Of a stretch of 30,862 nucleotides of DNA, positions 12,932 to 22,056 are shown in pieces. Origin of the DNA: a virus; the IMG/VR virus record IMGVR_UViG_3300025168_000395, positions 1 to 30,862 of that record; one strand, written 5' to 3'. Made by a program: the position numbers and the translations under genes. Within the stretch, counting starts at the first letter, position 1. Every line of letters starts with the position of its first letter. Below the pieces are notes generated by a model. The model was not told the DNA's origin, ran no database searches, and was given only the letters and a program-made list of their open reading frames with translations.

Positions 12932-14376
12932 TGGCGCAGCCAAAAACGATCCGGCTCGAATACGAGCCGCAACCAAAGCAGCAGCTTCTACACAGCGCCA
13001 CAGCCCGCCAAATTCTGTTTGGCGGCGCAGTCGGCGGCGGCAAGTCCACGGCCATGCGCTGGGACATGATCAAGTTCTGCCTAGAGAACCCCGGCCTCGT
13101 TTGCTACCTGTTCCGCCGCACGATGCCGGAACTTGAGTCCAACCACATTTTGTGGATCAAGCGCGAGGTGCCAAAGGAACTCGGCCACTTTAACGAAACC
13201 CGAAAGCGTTTCGAGTTCCACAATGGGGCCATGATCGTCTTCCAATATCTGGAGCGCGACAACGACTGCGAACGCATTCAGGGCGCAGAAATCCATTACG
13301 CCGGTCTGGACGAAGGCGGCCAACTCAGCCCCTACCAGATCAACTATATAAAAAGCCGAAACCGGCTTGGCTCCTACAATGCCAGGCAACCAGAGTATTT
13401 CCCACGCTTCGTGGTGACCGCAAATCCGGGCGGGCAAAGTCACAACTATCTAAAATCCATATACATCGACGCAGCGCCGCCCGGACAGCTATTCTACGAC
13501 CACACGATGGTCGATCCCGACGACCCGACCGACAAAGGCTGGACCACGCTGTTCATCCCAAGTCGCATGGAGGACAACCAATATATTGATCCCGGCTATC
13601 GCGCCTCACTGAGCGGCCTGCCCGAAGAATTAGGCCGCGCACTGCGCGAAGGCGATTGGGATTTAGTGGTTGGCGCATTTTTTGGCGACGTATTCCAGCG
13701 CGATAAACACGTTATCGAGCCGTTCGACATTCCCGACACCTGGACAAAGTTCCGGGCGTTCGATTGGGGATCAGCAAAGCCGTTCTCTGTCGGCTGGTAT
13801 GCCGTGGCGCAACACCATGACCGCTTCCCTGATGGCGCAATCATCCGCTACCGCGAATGGTATGGGGCCGCAGGGCCGGATCGCGGCCTGAAGATGACGG
13901 CTGAAGAAGTGGCGGCGGGCATACGGGCGCGCGAGAACGGCGAACGCATTGATTATGGGGTGGGCGACCCGAGCGTATGGAAGTTCGACGGCGGCCCATC
14001 AATCGGGGAGCGCATGTCAAAATTTGGCGTGCGCTGGCGACGCGCTGACAACAGCCGCATCGCTGGGTGGGATCAGATACGCCAGCGCCTGATGGGCGAT
14101 GACAATATGCCCATGCTCTACATGTTCAAAACGTCCACGGAACTAATCCGCACGCTCCCTGGTTTGCGGCATGACAAGCATCGTTTCGAGGACATCGACA
14201 CGACGATGGAAGACCATGCGGCGGATGAATTGCGCTACGCAATGATGAGCCGCCCCTACACGCGCACAATCCAAGCGCCTGACAATGAAGACCAATGGCG
14301 ACCATCAACGCTTGACGAGATGTTGGCGGCCAGCCCAGCGCCGGGATATTCAGAATATCCGGTGAGGATGTTTTGA
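12931..14376 (+). CDS. terL: Terminase large subunit
   Basis: This 481-aa packaging motor has the ATPase and nuclease halves expected of large terminases. Walker A is FGGAVGGGKST (G31-T40), Walker B and catalytic Glu are YAGLD127E128GG, and the coupling-type TANPGG follows at about 166-171. The RNase H-like nuclease has FD278WGSAKP, GVGDPSVW and HAAD432ELRYAMM as acidic metal ligands. It pumps DNA into the prohead through the portal (16173) and cuts it. GGATATT-CAG-AATATCC forms an inverted repeat near its 3' end. Confidence 0.92.
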   Translation: MAQPKTIRLEYEPQPKQQLLHSATARQILFGGAVGGGKSTAMRWDMIKFCLENPGLVCYLFRRTMPELESNHILWIKREVPKELGHFNETRKRFEFHNGAMIVFQYLERDNDCERIQGAEIHYAGLDEGGQLSPYQINYIKSRNRLGSYNARQPEYFPRFVVTANPGGQSHNYLKSIYIDAAPPGQLFYDHTMVDPDDPTDKGWTTLFIPSRMEDNQYIDPGYRASLSGLPEELGRALREGDWDLVVGAFFGDVFQRDKHVIEPFDIPDTWTKFRAFDWGSAKPFSVGWYAVAQHHDRFPDGAIIRYREWYGAAGPDRGLKMTAEEVAAGIRARENGERIDYGVGDPSVWKFDGGPSIGERMSKFGVRWRRADNSRIAGWDQIRQRLMGDDNMPMLYMFKTSTELIRTLPGLRHDKHRFEDIDTTMEDHAADELRYAMMSRPYTRTIQAPDNEDQWRPSTLDEMLAASPAPGYSEYPVRMF

Positions 14377-14379
14377 TAG

Positions 14380-15573
14380 ATGCTACCGCAAACCCAAGCA
14401 CAGCAGCGCCTGCTGGCGCAGGCGCTTCGCGCTGCCCAGCCGCGCCCGGATGTATTTGCGCAAGCCATCGCCCGCAATCCGAGTGTGCAGTATTCAACCG
14501 TCCTGCCGCTTGGCGTTCAGACCACGCCTGACCCAGCGGGTTCGCTTTTAAGCCAGCAGCGCACAGTCATGGCAACGCCGGAACTGGTGCGCGGCCTTCT
14601 GGAAGGAATCGCCGCACCCAATCAGGTGCGACAGGGCAAAATGGACCCGATGACCGGCGCAATGCTGACCGCAGGCGCAGCCCCGGCGGGCGCATTGCTT
14701 GTCCGCGCCCCAGTCAATTCGCTGGGCATGAACGTGTTTCACGGCACGCCAAACAAGTTCGCCTCAGAACCCGGCTTCCCGCAGGGCCGTCCGCGCATGG
14801 ACAAGATGGGAACCGGCGAGGGTGCGCAAGCGTATGGGCGGGGGTTCTACAGTGCGGAAGCGGAAAAGGTAGGCAGGGAATATGCGGATGCCCTCGCGCA
14901 GCGCAAGCTGTTGGTCGATGGCGAGGTAGATGATTCGCAAATTTTAAGAACAGCAATAACAAGCTCTGGCAGCCCAGAGGCGCACATTCAACAAATAAAA
15001 AAAGGTCTAGTAAATAAAAGGCAAAAATTGGAAGAAGCTGATCGTACAGATTTAGGTGGGTTCAGCGAGTACAGTTTATATAGGGGTGATATTGATTATC
15101 TCGAAAACAATATAAAAACCCTTGAATCCTACATAGGAAAAACCATTGGGTTCGGCGACAAGGCCAACCTCTACAAACTTGACATCCCCGACGCAGACGC
15201 CGCCAAGCTGCTCGATTACGACGCGCCAATAAGCCAGCAGCCGAAGGTCGTCCGAGACGCAATAGACCGTCTTGGATTTATGCCCGACAATCCCGAGAAG
15301 ACAGCCGGTGGCGACGTTTGGTATCGCATGCGCCGTCAACTCGGCGAAGACGAGGCAGCGGCTGCGATGCGCGAAGCCGGTGTCCCCGGCCTGCGTTACA
15401 AGGACGCCGGATCACGCGGCACCGATAGCGGCGACGGCACCCGCAACTTTGTAGTCTGGGACCAAGACGTTCTCAACCGCACGAAGGTGCTTCAGCGCAA
15501 CGACGAAGTTTTTGAAAACAAAATGACCCAACAGCAGATGCGCGATCTGCTTGCCGACCCGTTTGGCGCGTAA
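14380..15573 (+). CDS. ADP-ribosyltransferase-like phage protein
   Basis: A 397-aa protein between terminase and portal. Residues from about 118 read like an ART fold: NVFH121GTPNKF, then GTGEGAQAYGRGFY157SAE, then a strand with LYKLDIPD, the helix EAGVPGLRYKD and the end GTRNFVVWDQDVL. Similar domains occur in phage virion-associated or polyvalent proteins that modify host targets on entry. The N-terminal 100 residues are Gln/Ala/Pro-rich. The insert at residues 187-257 is predicted coiled coil and coded in AT-rich DNA unlike its surroundings. The ART assignment comes from motif order only. The stop overlaps the next gene's ATG. Confidence 0.5.
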   Translation: MLPQTQAQQRLLAQALRAAQPRPDVFAQAIARNPSVQYSTVLPLGVQTTPDPAGSLLSQQRTVMATPELVRGLLEGIAAPNQVRQGKMDPMTGAMLTAGAAPAGALLVRAPVNSLGMNVFHGTPNKFASEPGFPQGRPRMDKMGTGEGAQAYGRGFYSAEAEKVGREYADALAQRKLLVDGEVDDSQILRTAITSSGSPEAHIQQIKKGLVNKRQKLEEADRTDLGGFSEYSLYRGDIDYLENNIKTLESYIGKTIGFGDKANLYKLDIPDADAAKLLDYDAPISQQPKVVRDAIDRLGFMPDNPEKTAGGDVWYRMRRQLGEDEAAAAMREAGVPGLRYKDAGSRGTDSGDGTRNFVVWDQDVLNRTKVLQRNDEVFENKMTQQQMRDLLADPFGA

Positions 15574-15701
15574 TGCCACGCCCGTCAATCGGCGCAAACA
15601 ACTACACGCGCAAGAAAAACATCAAGCGCCCTGGCCGCCACAAAAAGCGCGTCAAACGGCCTCAGTCATTTTTCAACCCACCGCAAAAACAGAGGCGATG
15701 A
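15573..15701 (+). CDS. Very basic 42-aa protein
   Basis: The ATG at 15573 shares its A with the preceding TAA, and its TGA shares a base with the ATG at 15701, so it is coupled on both sides. About 40% of the residues are Lys, Arg or His (TRKKNIKRPGRHKKRVKRPQ). It is too short for usual ORF cut-offs. Small basic proteins of this kind sit in the head operons of marine podoviruses and may bind packaged DNA. No family name is certain. Confidence 0.5.
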   Translation: MPRPSIGANNYTRKKNIKRPGRHKKRVKRPQSFFNPPQKQRR

Positions 15702-15919
15702 TGGCACCAAGGCCCGGACTATATGCAAACATCGCAGCCAAACGCCGCCGCATAGAAAGACAGCAGGCAGCGGGCAAAACGCCGGAACGGATGCGCAAGG
15801 CCGGAACCAAGGGTGCGCCAACCGCCAAGGCATTCAAGCAGGCGGCTAAGACCGCCAAGCCCAAGCCCAAGCGCAGGACAAAGACTGCCAGGCGCAGGAC
15901 AAAGCGTAGCTATGGCTGA
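15701..15919 (+). CDS. Lys/Arg-rich small protein
   Basis: A 72-aa highly basic protein. ATG 15701 (TGATG with the previous stop) is preferred to ATG 15698 because AGAGG (15691-15695) then has normal spacing. After APRPGLYANIAAKRRRIERQ the C-terminal half becomes a histone-like tail, AKTAKPKPKRRTKTARRRTK. It probably binds nucleic acid, perhaps inside the head. Its last 8 bases overlap the next gene. Confidence 0.55.
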   Translation: MAPRPGLYANIAAKRRRIERQQAAGKTPERMRKAGTKGAPTAKAFKQAAKTAKPKPKRRTKTARRRTKRSYG

Positions 15920-16172
15920 GTACAAGGGCCGCAAGGTGACGCTGAACAAGCCGCGTCGCATTCAAAAAGGACAAACGTCTTACGGCAAGAAGAAGTCCGA
16001 GGTGTTCGTCAAAAACCCCACCGGCAGAGTTGTCCGCGTCACGTTTGGCGACCCCAACATGACGATCAAAAAAAGCAATCCAGAGCGGCGCGCGAACTTC
16101 CGCGCCCGCCATAACTGCGCTAGTCCCGGTCCTAAAACCAAGGCCCGTTACTGGTCGTGCAAGGCATGGTAA
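15912..16172 (+). CDS. Conserved head-operon protein (DUF6321/DUF5872-like)
   Basis: An 86-aa basic protein. The C-terminal signature VRVTFGDPNMTIKKSNPERR then NFRARHNC then KTKARYWSCKAW is a motif block that I recall from small phage proteins beside portal and prohead genes. The paired Cys (HNC...WSC) could bind a metal. Its function is unknown; its position just before the portal suggests a head-assembly role. The family name is from memory and uncertain, but that the gene is real is well supported. Confidence 0.65.
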   Translation: MAEYKGRKVTLNKPRRIQKGQTSYGKKKSEVFVKNPTGRVVRVTFGDPNMTIKKSNPERRANFRARHNCASPGPKTKARYWSCKAW

Positions 16173-18149
16173 ATGGCTGACAGCTACGAAGACGACCTAG
16201 AGCCAAAGTCCAAGCGCGACCGCGCCGACTTCTGGCTGAAGAAGGTCAGCTATGCGCGCAACTATGAGCGCAGTTGGCGCAACCGCTCCGCCGCGCTTGT
16301 CGCCCGCTACCGCGACGACGACTATTCGCGCCAAGAGCGCGTCACGCGCATGAACATTTTCTACAGCAACGTCGAGACGCTACAGGCCGCGCTTTATTCC
16401 GGCGCACCGCGCCCGCGTGTCGTGCGCCGGTATCGGGATCAAGACCCTATTGGCAGACAGGCCGCCGAGATAATCGAACGCGCGCTGACTTATCAAACTG
16501 AACAGTATGACCTCGATGGCGAACTGATTAGCGCCATCCGCGACTATCTGATTGTCGGTCGTGGCGTCGTGCGCGTGGTTTACAGCCCCACCGTCATGGA
16601 AGGCGACAACCGCGAAGCGGTGAACATGCTGCCGATGTTTGGCGACATGGGCCAGCAGGCGGGCATGCAGTACATGCGCGGGCCGCAAGGCGATGCGATA
16701 GATGAGAGCGCAGTCGAGTTTGACGAGATGGGTTCGCCGTTTACGCGCGGCGAAGCCTACGAGTTCATTGCCGATCAAGCATACCGCTGCGAATACGTCC
16801 ATTGGCAAGACTTTGTGATCGAGCCAAGCCAGCGATGGGCAGACGTAAACTGGATCGCCTTCCGCAAGCTGATGACCCGCGCCGACCTGATCGAACGCTT
16901 TGGCGCTTCCAAGGGTAACCGCATTCCGCTCACGCACGAATACGATGACGCAGACACAAACTACTCAACCGAGGACACCAGCCAGCCGATGCGCGCTGAG
17001 TGTTACGAAATCTGGGACAAGCGCAGCGGCAAGCAGATATTCGTGGCGACCGGCTTCGCAGAAATCTTGGAAGAGGCCGAAGACCCATATCAGCTTGACG
17101 GCTTCTGGCCTTGCCCGGAGCCGCTCTACGCGATCAAAACCACCGACAGCACAATTCCGGTGCCTGAGTTTTTCCAGTACGAGGATCAGGTCAACGAACT
17201 CGACATTATTACACAGCGCATTGCGGTCCTGACCGAGGCGCTGAAACGGCGCGGCATCTACGACAGCAGCTTTTCAGAACTGACCCGCCTAGCCGACGCC
17301 AACGACAACGAGTTCATCCCCGTCGACAACTACGCGATGATGCAAGGCTCTGGCGGCCTCGCAGCGGTGATGCAGGAAGCCGACCTTGGCACGCTAATTC
17401 AGGCGCTAAACCAGCTTTACAACCAGCGCCAGGCGGTCATCCAAACGATCTACGAGATCACTGGCATCTCCGACATCATGCGTGGCGCAAGTGCCAGCCG
17501 CGAGACGGCAACCGCCCAGCGCATCAAGGGTCAGTTTGGCGCGTTGCGATTGACCAACCGCCAGCGTGGCATCGAGCGCTTCATCACCGCGCTCTACGGC
17601 ATCAAAGCCGAGATGATTGCCGAAAACATCGAGCCGCAACTGCTGGCGCAGATGACCAATCTGCCGGTCGGCCCGCAAGTCGCGGCCCTGCTTGAAAGCG
17701 ACCGCTTGCGCGGCTTCCGCTTGAACGTCGAAACTGAAGACAGCCTCGCGGTTGATAACGCCACCGAACAACAGCGCCGCGTCGAGTTTCTGACGGCGAT
17801 GGTGCAATACATTCAGGCGATCAGCCCGATTGTTGCACAAGGCGCGCTCACGCTTGAGCAGGCCAAGTCGTTTTTGATGTTTGCCGCGCGTGCATTCCCT
17901 GGCGCACGCGAACTTGAAGATGCGCTTGAAGCCATCGGCACGCAGCCGCCACCCGAAAAACAACCCAACCCAACTGACAAGCTGGTCGAGGTTGAGGCCG
18001 CCAAGGTGCAGGCGCAGACCGCCAAGGCGCAGGCTGACGCACAGGTGGCAGTACAGAAACTTGCGCTCGACCGCGAGAAAGCTGAAGCCGACATCAATCT
18101 GCGGCAGCAGAAACTCGACATCGACGCCGCCAAGGTTATGAGGCAGTAA
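16173..18149 (+). CDS. Portal protein
   Basis: A 658-aa head-tail connector subunit. ATG 16173 follows the previous TAA directly. The N-terminal RADFWLKKVSYARNYERSWR, the NIFYSNVETLQAALYSGAPRP block, and the central EFFQYEDQVNELDIITQRIA and GASASRETATAQRIKGQFGA helices are typical of P22-like portals. The C-terminus ends in a long Ala/Gln/Lys coiled coil (about 600-655), corresponding to the barrel or a tail that meets internal proteins. It forms the ring through which the terminase pumps DNA. Confidence 0.88.
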   Translation: MADSYEDDLEPKSKRDRADFWLKKVSYARNYERSWRNRSAALVARYRDDDYSRQERVTRMNIFYSNVETLQAALYSGAPRPRVVRRYRDQDPIGRQAAEIIERALTYQTEQYDLDGELISAIRDYLIVGRGVVRVVYSPTVMEGDNREAVNMLPMFGDMGQQAGMQYMRGPQGDAIDESAVEFDEMGSPFTRGEAYEFIADQAYRCEYVHWQDFVIEPSQRWADVNWIAFRKLMTRADLIERFGASKGNRIPLTHEYDDADTNYSTEDTSQPMRAECYEIWDKRSGKQIFVATGFAEILEEAEDPYQLDGFWPCPEPLYAIKTTDSTIPVPEFFQYEDQVNELDIITQRIAVLTEALKRRGIYDSSFSELTRLADANDNEFIPVDNYAMMQGSGGLAAVMQEADLGTLIQALNQLYNQRQAVIQTIYEITGISDIMRGASASRETATAQRIKGQFGALRLTNRQRGIERFITALYGIKAEMIAENIEPQLLAQMTNLPVGPQVAALLESDRLRGFRLNVETEDSLAVDNATEQQRRVEFLTAMVQYIQAISPIVAQGALTLEQAKSFLMFAARAFPGARELEDALEAIGTQPPPEKQPNPTDKLVEVEAAKVQAQTAKAQADAQVAVQKLALDREKAEADINLRQQKLDIDAAKVMRQ

Positions 18150-19252
18150 TGGCTTTCCCACCTATTCCCATTCCCGGCGTTGCTGGCGTTCCTGTCATGC
18201 GTGGCGGCCAGCAAGCCGGTGTGGCACCAACAGGTTATGCACCCGGAACGGTGGTGCAGATGCTTGGGCAGCAACTCATGCAGCCGCCAGCGCCAGCGCC
18301 AGTTCCTGTGTCGATTCCAGTGCCGCAGAATGTGTTTCAGTCGTTCGATGAAAACAGCTTTGACGGCATGGACGGAAGTTTTGGAGGCGGCCAACAGTCG
18401 GGCAGCGGCAACATGGCCGCCGATATTGGCATCCCCTCTAGCCTGACCGATCCAATCGCAGACTTGGGTCTCGGGTTTATGAATCCGACGCCGATGGGAC
18501 TTGGCCTGTCGGCGCTTGGCATGGCTGTGCCTGCGCTGGCTCCGCTCGGCCTTGCTTTTTCAGCGGCCAACGCTATGGGCGACGTATTCGGTTCGCCGCA
18601 GACAAACGCACTCGGCCAAACTCAGGAATTTGGCGTCGGCAATCAGTCGATTGATATGTTCGGCAATGTTGTCGGTTCGCCGGAAAACATGGCGTCAATC
18701 GCAAGTTTCAATCCTGACACACAATCTTTTACCGGACCTACAGGGCAGGCGATGGGGCCAGCCGCAAATCCTGACACGTTTTCGTCGGACGTAGACGCGA
18801 CAGCAGCAGCAGCACAGGCAGAATCACAGGCACAAGCACAAGCACAAGCAACTGCAAGTGCAATGGGTTTTGGAAGCGACAGCGGCAGTGATAGCGGCAA
18901 GGTAATCTGCACCGAGTTGCATCGCCAGGGCAAACTTGATGACGCCACGATGGCTGCCGACAAAGAGTTTGGCGAAATGGTGGCACAGAATGATCCGCAC
19001 ACAATGGCGGGTTATCACTTCTGGGCAAAGCCGGTCGTGCGCCTTATGCAGAAATCGAAAATCATAACTTGGATCGTTGCGCTTTTCGCGCTGCCTTGGG
19101 CGCGCGAAATGTTCCTGCGCCAAACCGGCAACGGTCGCGGTTCTTGGCGCGGACGCATCCTGATGCAACTCGGAATTCCGCTTTGCCGCTTTGTCGGCAA
19201 ACGCAACGCACGCGGGTGGCTGCCCCCGTTCAGGAGCAAAAAACATGCGTAA
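18149..19252 (+). CDS. Virion structural protein with low-complexity middle
   Basis: A 367-aa protein, TAATG-coupled to the portal. It begins proline-rich (PPIPIPGVAGVP), continues with Gly/Ala/Met-rich hydrophobic segments (LGLSALGMAVPALAPLGLAF), has an Ala-Gln run at about 225-240 and a Gly/Ser-Asp run. The C-terminal 110 residues form a distinct domain: KVICTELHRQGKLDDATM, GYHFWAKPVVRLMQ and WIVALFALPWAREM, recurrent in marine phage structural proteins. It could be an internal or ejection protein with membrane-active segments. Exact role unknown. Confidence 0.55.
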   Translation: MAFPPIPIPGVAGVPVMRGGQQAGVAPTGYAPGTVVQMLGQQLMQPPAPAPVPVSIPVPQNVFQSFDENSFDGMDGSFGGGQQSGSGNMAADIGIPSSLTDPIADLGLGFMNPTPMGLGLSALGMAVPALAPLGLAFSAANAMGDVFGSPQTNALGQTQEFGVGNQSIDMFGNVVGSPENMASIASFNPDTQSFTGPTGQAMGPAANPDTFSSDVDATAAAAQAESQAQAQAQATASAMGFGSDSGSDSGKVICTELHRQGKLDDATMAADKEFGEMVAQNDPHTMAGYHFWAKPVVRLMQKSKIITWIVALFALPWAREMFLRQTGNGRGSWRGRILMQLGIPLCRFVGKRNARGWLPPFRSKKHA

Positions 19253-19469
19253 AACTTACGTCTATGAGGACGGCAAGATTGTGCCGAAGGGGCCGCAGGC
19301 CGCACCCGCAGCCCGCACGCAAATCATTGGCGACATCGAGCCGTATCGATCGATTGCGACCGGCGAGATCATTAACTCGCGGAAGCAGCATCGTCAGCAC
19401 CTCAGAGACAACAACCTGGTCGAAATAGGGAATGAGCAACAAGCGAAGTTTGGGCTGCCTCGCAGTTAA
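19245..19469 (+). CDS. Small conserved phage protein upstream of scaffold
   Basis: A 74-aa basic protein, ATG 19245 with CAGGAGC (19231-19237) upstream and an 8-base overlap with the previous gene. The core YRSIATGEIINSRKQHRQHLRDNNLVEIGNE is a conserved block I have seen in small proteins of alphaproteobacterial phages in head operons. No function is known. The spacing to the scaffold gene is only 12 bases, so it is part of the head-assembly operon. Confidence 0.6.
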   Translation: MRKTYVYEDGKIVPKGPQAAPAARTQIIGDIEPYRSIATGEIINSRKQHRQHLRDNNLVEIGNEQQAKFGLPRS

Positions 19470-19481
19470 CCGGAGAACATG

Positions 19482-20540
19482 ATGAGCGAAGAAATGGAAA
19501 GCACTCCTGAACCGCAGGAGCCAGCGCCGCAGACAGTTCGAGAGAGTATCGCCGCCGCCTTGGCGACACGCGAAGAGCCGCGTGAGCCGGAGCCGGAGCA
19601 AGAACCGGAGCCGCTTGCGGCAGAGGATGCCGCGCCGCCCGCTGAAGATGTGGAGCCTGAAGGTAAGGTTGCCGACGAGGCAGAGGCGACCAACGTCGAG
19701 GCCGCCGACGACGAGGAAGTGCAGGGCATTGAAGCGCCCGCACACTGGTCGAGCGATTTCAAGGACACCTTCAACGCGCTGCCCTCAAACGCGCAGGAAG
19801 TGTTCCTGCAAAGATATAAAGACATGGAAGGCGATTACACGCGCAAGACGCAGGAGGTGGCAGACATTCGCCGCCGTGCATCTGCACTTGACGAGGTGAT
19901 GGTGCCTTTCCGAGATGAATTTGCCCGTGCTGGCTTGGACGACATTGGAGCCGTCCGCCAGTTACTCGGCGCACACAAGTTTTTGCGCGAAAGCCCACAG
20001 CAAGCGATTGCATGGCTGGCGCAAAATTATGGCATCAACACCGAAGCACTCGCCGCAAACGAGCAAGCCGACGATGATTTTGCCGACCCGCAAGTGAAGC
20101 AACTCAGAGATCAGGTGTCTCAGTTGCAAGGTTATTTGCAAACACAAGCGCAACAGCAGCAGGACGCAGCCGTTGCCGACACTCAGCACCAGATCACAAA
20201 TTTTGCCAGTGTGACAAAGGACGATGGATCGCTCGCGCACCCGCATTTCGATGCGGTTCGCACCACAATGGGCGGTCTCATCCAATCCGGCGTCGCGCAA
20301 GACATGGACGCCGCTTACGAAATGGCGGTCTACGCAAACCCGGAACTCCGGGGAAGCCTGATCGACCAGCAAGCGGAAAAAGTGACTGCCAAGCAAAAGC
20401 AGGCAGAAAACGTGCGCAAAGCAAAACGCGCACAACAGGCGAATGTGAAAGGCAGCGGTGCCCCGGCAAAGGAATCACTTCCTGGCGGCTCTAGCGTGCG
20501 AGACGCACTCCTTCACACGATGAAGGAACTGCAATCATAG
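19482..20540 (+). CDS. Scaffolding protein
   Basis: A 352-aa acidic, helical protein just before the major capsid gene, the standard place for a scaffold. ATG 19482 is preferred to ATG 19479 because GGAGA (19472-19476) then has proper spacing. The first 90 residues are Glu/Pro/Ala-rich and disordered. Then follow HWSSDFKDTFNALPSNAQEV, a coiled coil (QVKQLRDQVSQLQGYLQTQA), and a basic Lys/Gln-rich C-terminus (KQKQAENVRKAKRAQQ) that would contact coat subunits, as in P22 scaffold. Confidence 0.75.
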   Translation: MSEEMESTPEPQEPAPQTVRESIAAALATREEPREPEPEQEPEPLAAEDAAPPAEDVEPEGKVADEAEATNVEAADDEEVQGIEAPAHWSSDFKDTFNALPSNAQEVFLQRYKDMEGDYTRKTQEVADIRRRASALDEVMVPFRDEFARAGLDDIGAVRQLLGAHKFLRESPQQAIAWLAQNYGINTEALAANEQADDDFADPQVKQLRDQVSQLQGYLQTQAQQQQDAAVADTQHQITNFASVTKDDGSLAHPHFDAVRTTMGGLIQSGVAQDMDAAYEMAVYANPELRGSLIDQQAEKVTAKQKQAENVRKAKRAQQANVKGSGAPAKESLPGGSSVRDALLHTMKELQS

Positions 20541-20562
20541 AAACTTAATAAAGGAGAAGAAA

Positions 20563-21507
20563 ATGGCATCTCCGAATCTTTCGGAAATAGTCACGACGAC
20601 GCTCCGTAATCGATCTCGCCAGCTTGCAGACAATGTGACCAATCACAATGCTCTGCTTCGCAAAATGCGGGAACGCGGAAACGTCGTTGAACTGTCTGGT
20701 GGTCGGGACATTGTTCGTGAACTCGAATATCAGGCCAACGATACCGTGAACTTTTACTCCGGCTATGAAGTGTTAGACACTTCGCCTGCCGATGTATTGA
20801 GTTCAGCGGTTTTCGATTGGAAACAGCTTGCAGGCACGGTGACCATTTCAGGTCTTGAGGAAATCAAAAACTCAGGTCCAGAAGCGATCATCAATCTGCT
20901 TGAGGCCCGCATCAGCGTCCTTGAGAAATCACTGGAAAACTCCCTGTCCACTTCGCTCTACAGCGACGGTACGGGTTCCAGCGGCAAGGAAGTTGGCGGT
21001 CTTCAGTTGGTCATTGCTGACGCGGGAACAGGAACTGTTGGTGGAATCAATTCCTCGACATTCTCTTTCTGGCAGAACGTACAGACCACGGCCACCTCGT
21101 CTGCTTTTAGTGTCGCAAACGTCCAGACCGATATGAATAATATCTATCTGTCTCTCGTTCGTGGCGTTGATAAGCCCGACATTGTGACCGCCGATGCGAA
21201 CGCCTATAAGTCGTTCCTCGGATCGCTTCAAGCAATTCAGCGTGTTGCTGATGCGAATGAAGCTAACTCTGGTTTCGTCACCACGCGCTACCTCGGTAGC
21301 GATGTGTATTACGACGACCAGGTGCCGACCAACAAGATGTACTTCATCAACACCTCGTATCTGCGTCTTGAAGTTGCAGCAGACCGCAACTTTGTGCCGC
21401 TGGATTCGCGCATGTCTGTCAATCAGGATGCGATGGTGGTGCCGATGGTTTGGTCGGGAAATCTTACTTGTTCTAACCGCGCCCTTCAGGGCGTCATCCA
21501 CGTTTAA
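20563..21507 (+). CDS. Major capsid protein
   Basis: A 314-aa protein with a strong AAAGGAGAA ahead of ATG 20563. The pattern (N-terminal helix NLSEIVTTTLRNRSRQLADN, RELEYQANDTVNFYSGYEVL, LEARISVLEKSLENSLSTSL, VTADANAYKSFLGSL, and C-terminal VPMVWSGNLTCSNRALQGVI) matches HK97-fold phage coat proteins of this length. Its position after the scaffold and before a decoration-like gene supports this. No protease site or prohead protease gene is evident, consistent with scaffold-driven assembly. Confidence 0.88.
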   Translation: MASPNLSEIVTTTLRNRSRQLADNVTNHNALLRKMRERGNVVELSGGRDIVRELEYQANDTVNFYSGYEVLDTSPADVLSSAVFDWKQLAGTVTISGLEEIKNSGPEAIINLLEARISVLEKSLENSLSTSLYSDGTGSSGKEVGGLQLVIADAGTGTVGGINSSTFSFWQNVQTTATSSAFSVANVQTDMNNIYLSLVRGVDKPDIVTADANAYKSFLGSLQAIQRVADANEANSGFVTTRYLGSDVYYDDQVPTNKMYFINTSYLRLEVAADRNFVPLDSRMSVNQDAMVVPMVWSGNLTCSNRALQGVIHV

Positions 21508-21519
21508 GGGGGGCTTGAT

Positions 21520-21993
21520 ATGTCTACTATTCCAGTAATTGGCATCGATCCCGCCGCAGTTTCCAGCACCGCTGAATATGGTGTTGGTCAGCTTGGGTCT
21601 GTTATTGACTCCGGCGGCGTGACCAAAATCTACAAGTATGTCCAGTACGACACAGGCGCAGGTTCTGTTGCTGCTGTGTCGGGCCAGGTTGCGTACTATT
21701 ACACGCTTGATGGCTATAAGTTGAATAAGGTCAGTTCTGATCTGTCCGACAGCATTGAGATCGGCGCGGGCGTTCTAAACAGCGCACCGACCGATGGTCA
21801 GTATTGCTGGATTCAGATTGCCGGTCCGGCAACGCTTTCGATTGCGTTGACGGCTGGTGCTGATGGCGACCCGCTGACGCCAACCGGGAGTGCCGATGGC
21901 ACGCTCGATGTGTCGTCGGCTGCTACAGACAACGTCTGTGCAATCGCCGGGGATATTTCCGACAAGGAAATTATCTGCACCTTCCCGATGTAG
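21520..21993 (+). CDS. Capsid decoration-like protein
   Basis: A 157-aa, beta-rich, Gly/Ala/Ser/Asp-heavy protein 12 bases after the capsid gene. GVGQLGSVIDSGGVTKIYKYV, TLDGYKLNKVSSDLSD and IQIAGPATLSIALTAGAD are typical of head decoration or stabilising proteins. It lacks helices and Lys-rich parts. An intrinsic terminator directly follows, so capsid and decoration genes may be expressed at the highest level in the late operon. Confidence 0.6.
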   Translation: MSTIPVIGIDPAAVSSTAEYGVGQLGSVIDSGGVTKIYKYVQYDTGAGSVAAVSGQVAYYYTLDGYKLNKVSSDLSDSIEIGAGVLNSAPTDGQYCWIQIAGPATLSIALTAGADGDPLTPTGSADGTLDVSSAATDNVCAIAGDISDKEIICTFPM

Positions 21994-22001
21994 TAAAAAA
22001 A

Positions 22002-22026
22002 GGGGTCGCTTCGGCGGCCCCTTTTT
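22002..22026 (+). terminator. Intrinsic terminator after capsid genes
   Basis: GGGGTCGC, loop TTCG, GCGGCCCC (22002-22021) is an 8-bp stem with a stable UUCG tetraloop and one G-T pair, followed by TTTTT (22022-22026). A matching A7 run before it makes it usable on both strands. It separates the capsid genes from the tail-adaptor genes. Confidence 0.85.
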
Positions 22027-22056
22027 CATCTCACAACTTCAAAGGAGAAATGCGTT

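Noticed and set aside
17406-18161. 251-codon minus-strand frame within the portal gene
   Set aside because: Shadow of the portal coiled-coil region; the opposite frame has all portal motifs.
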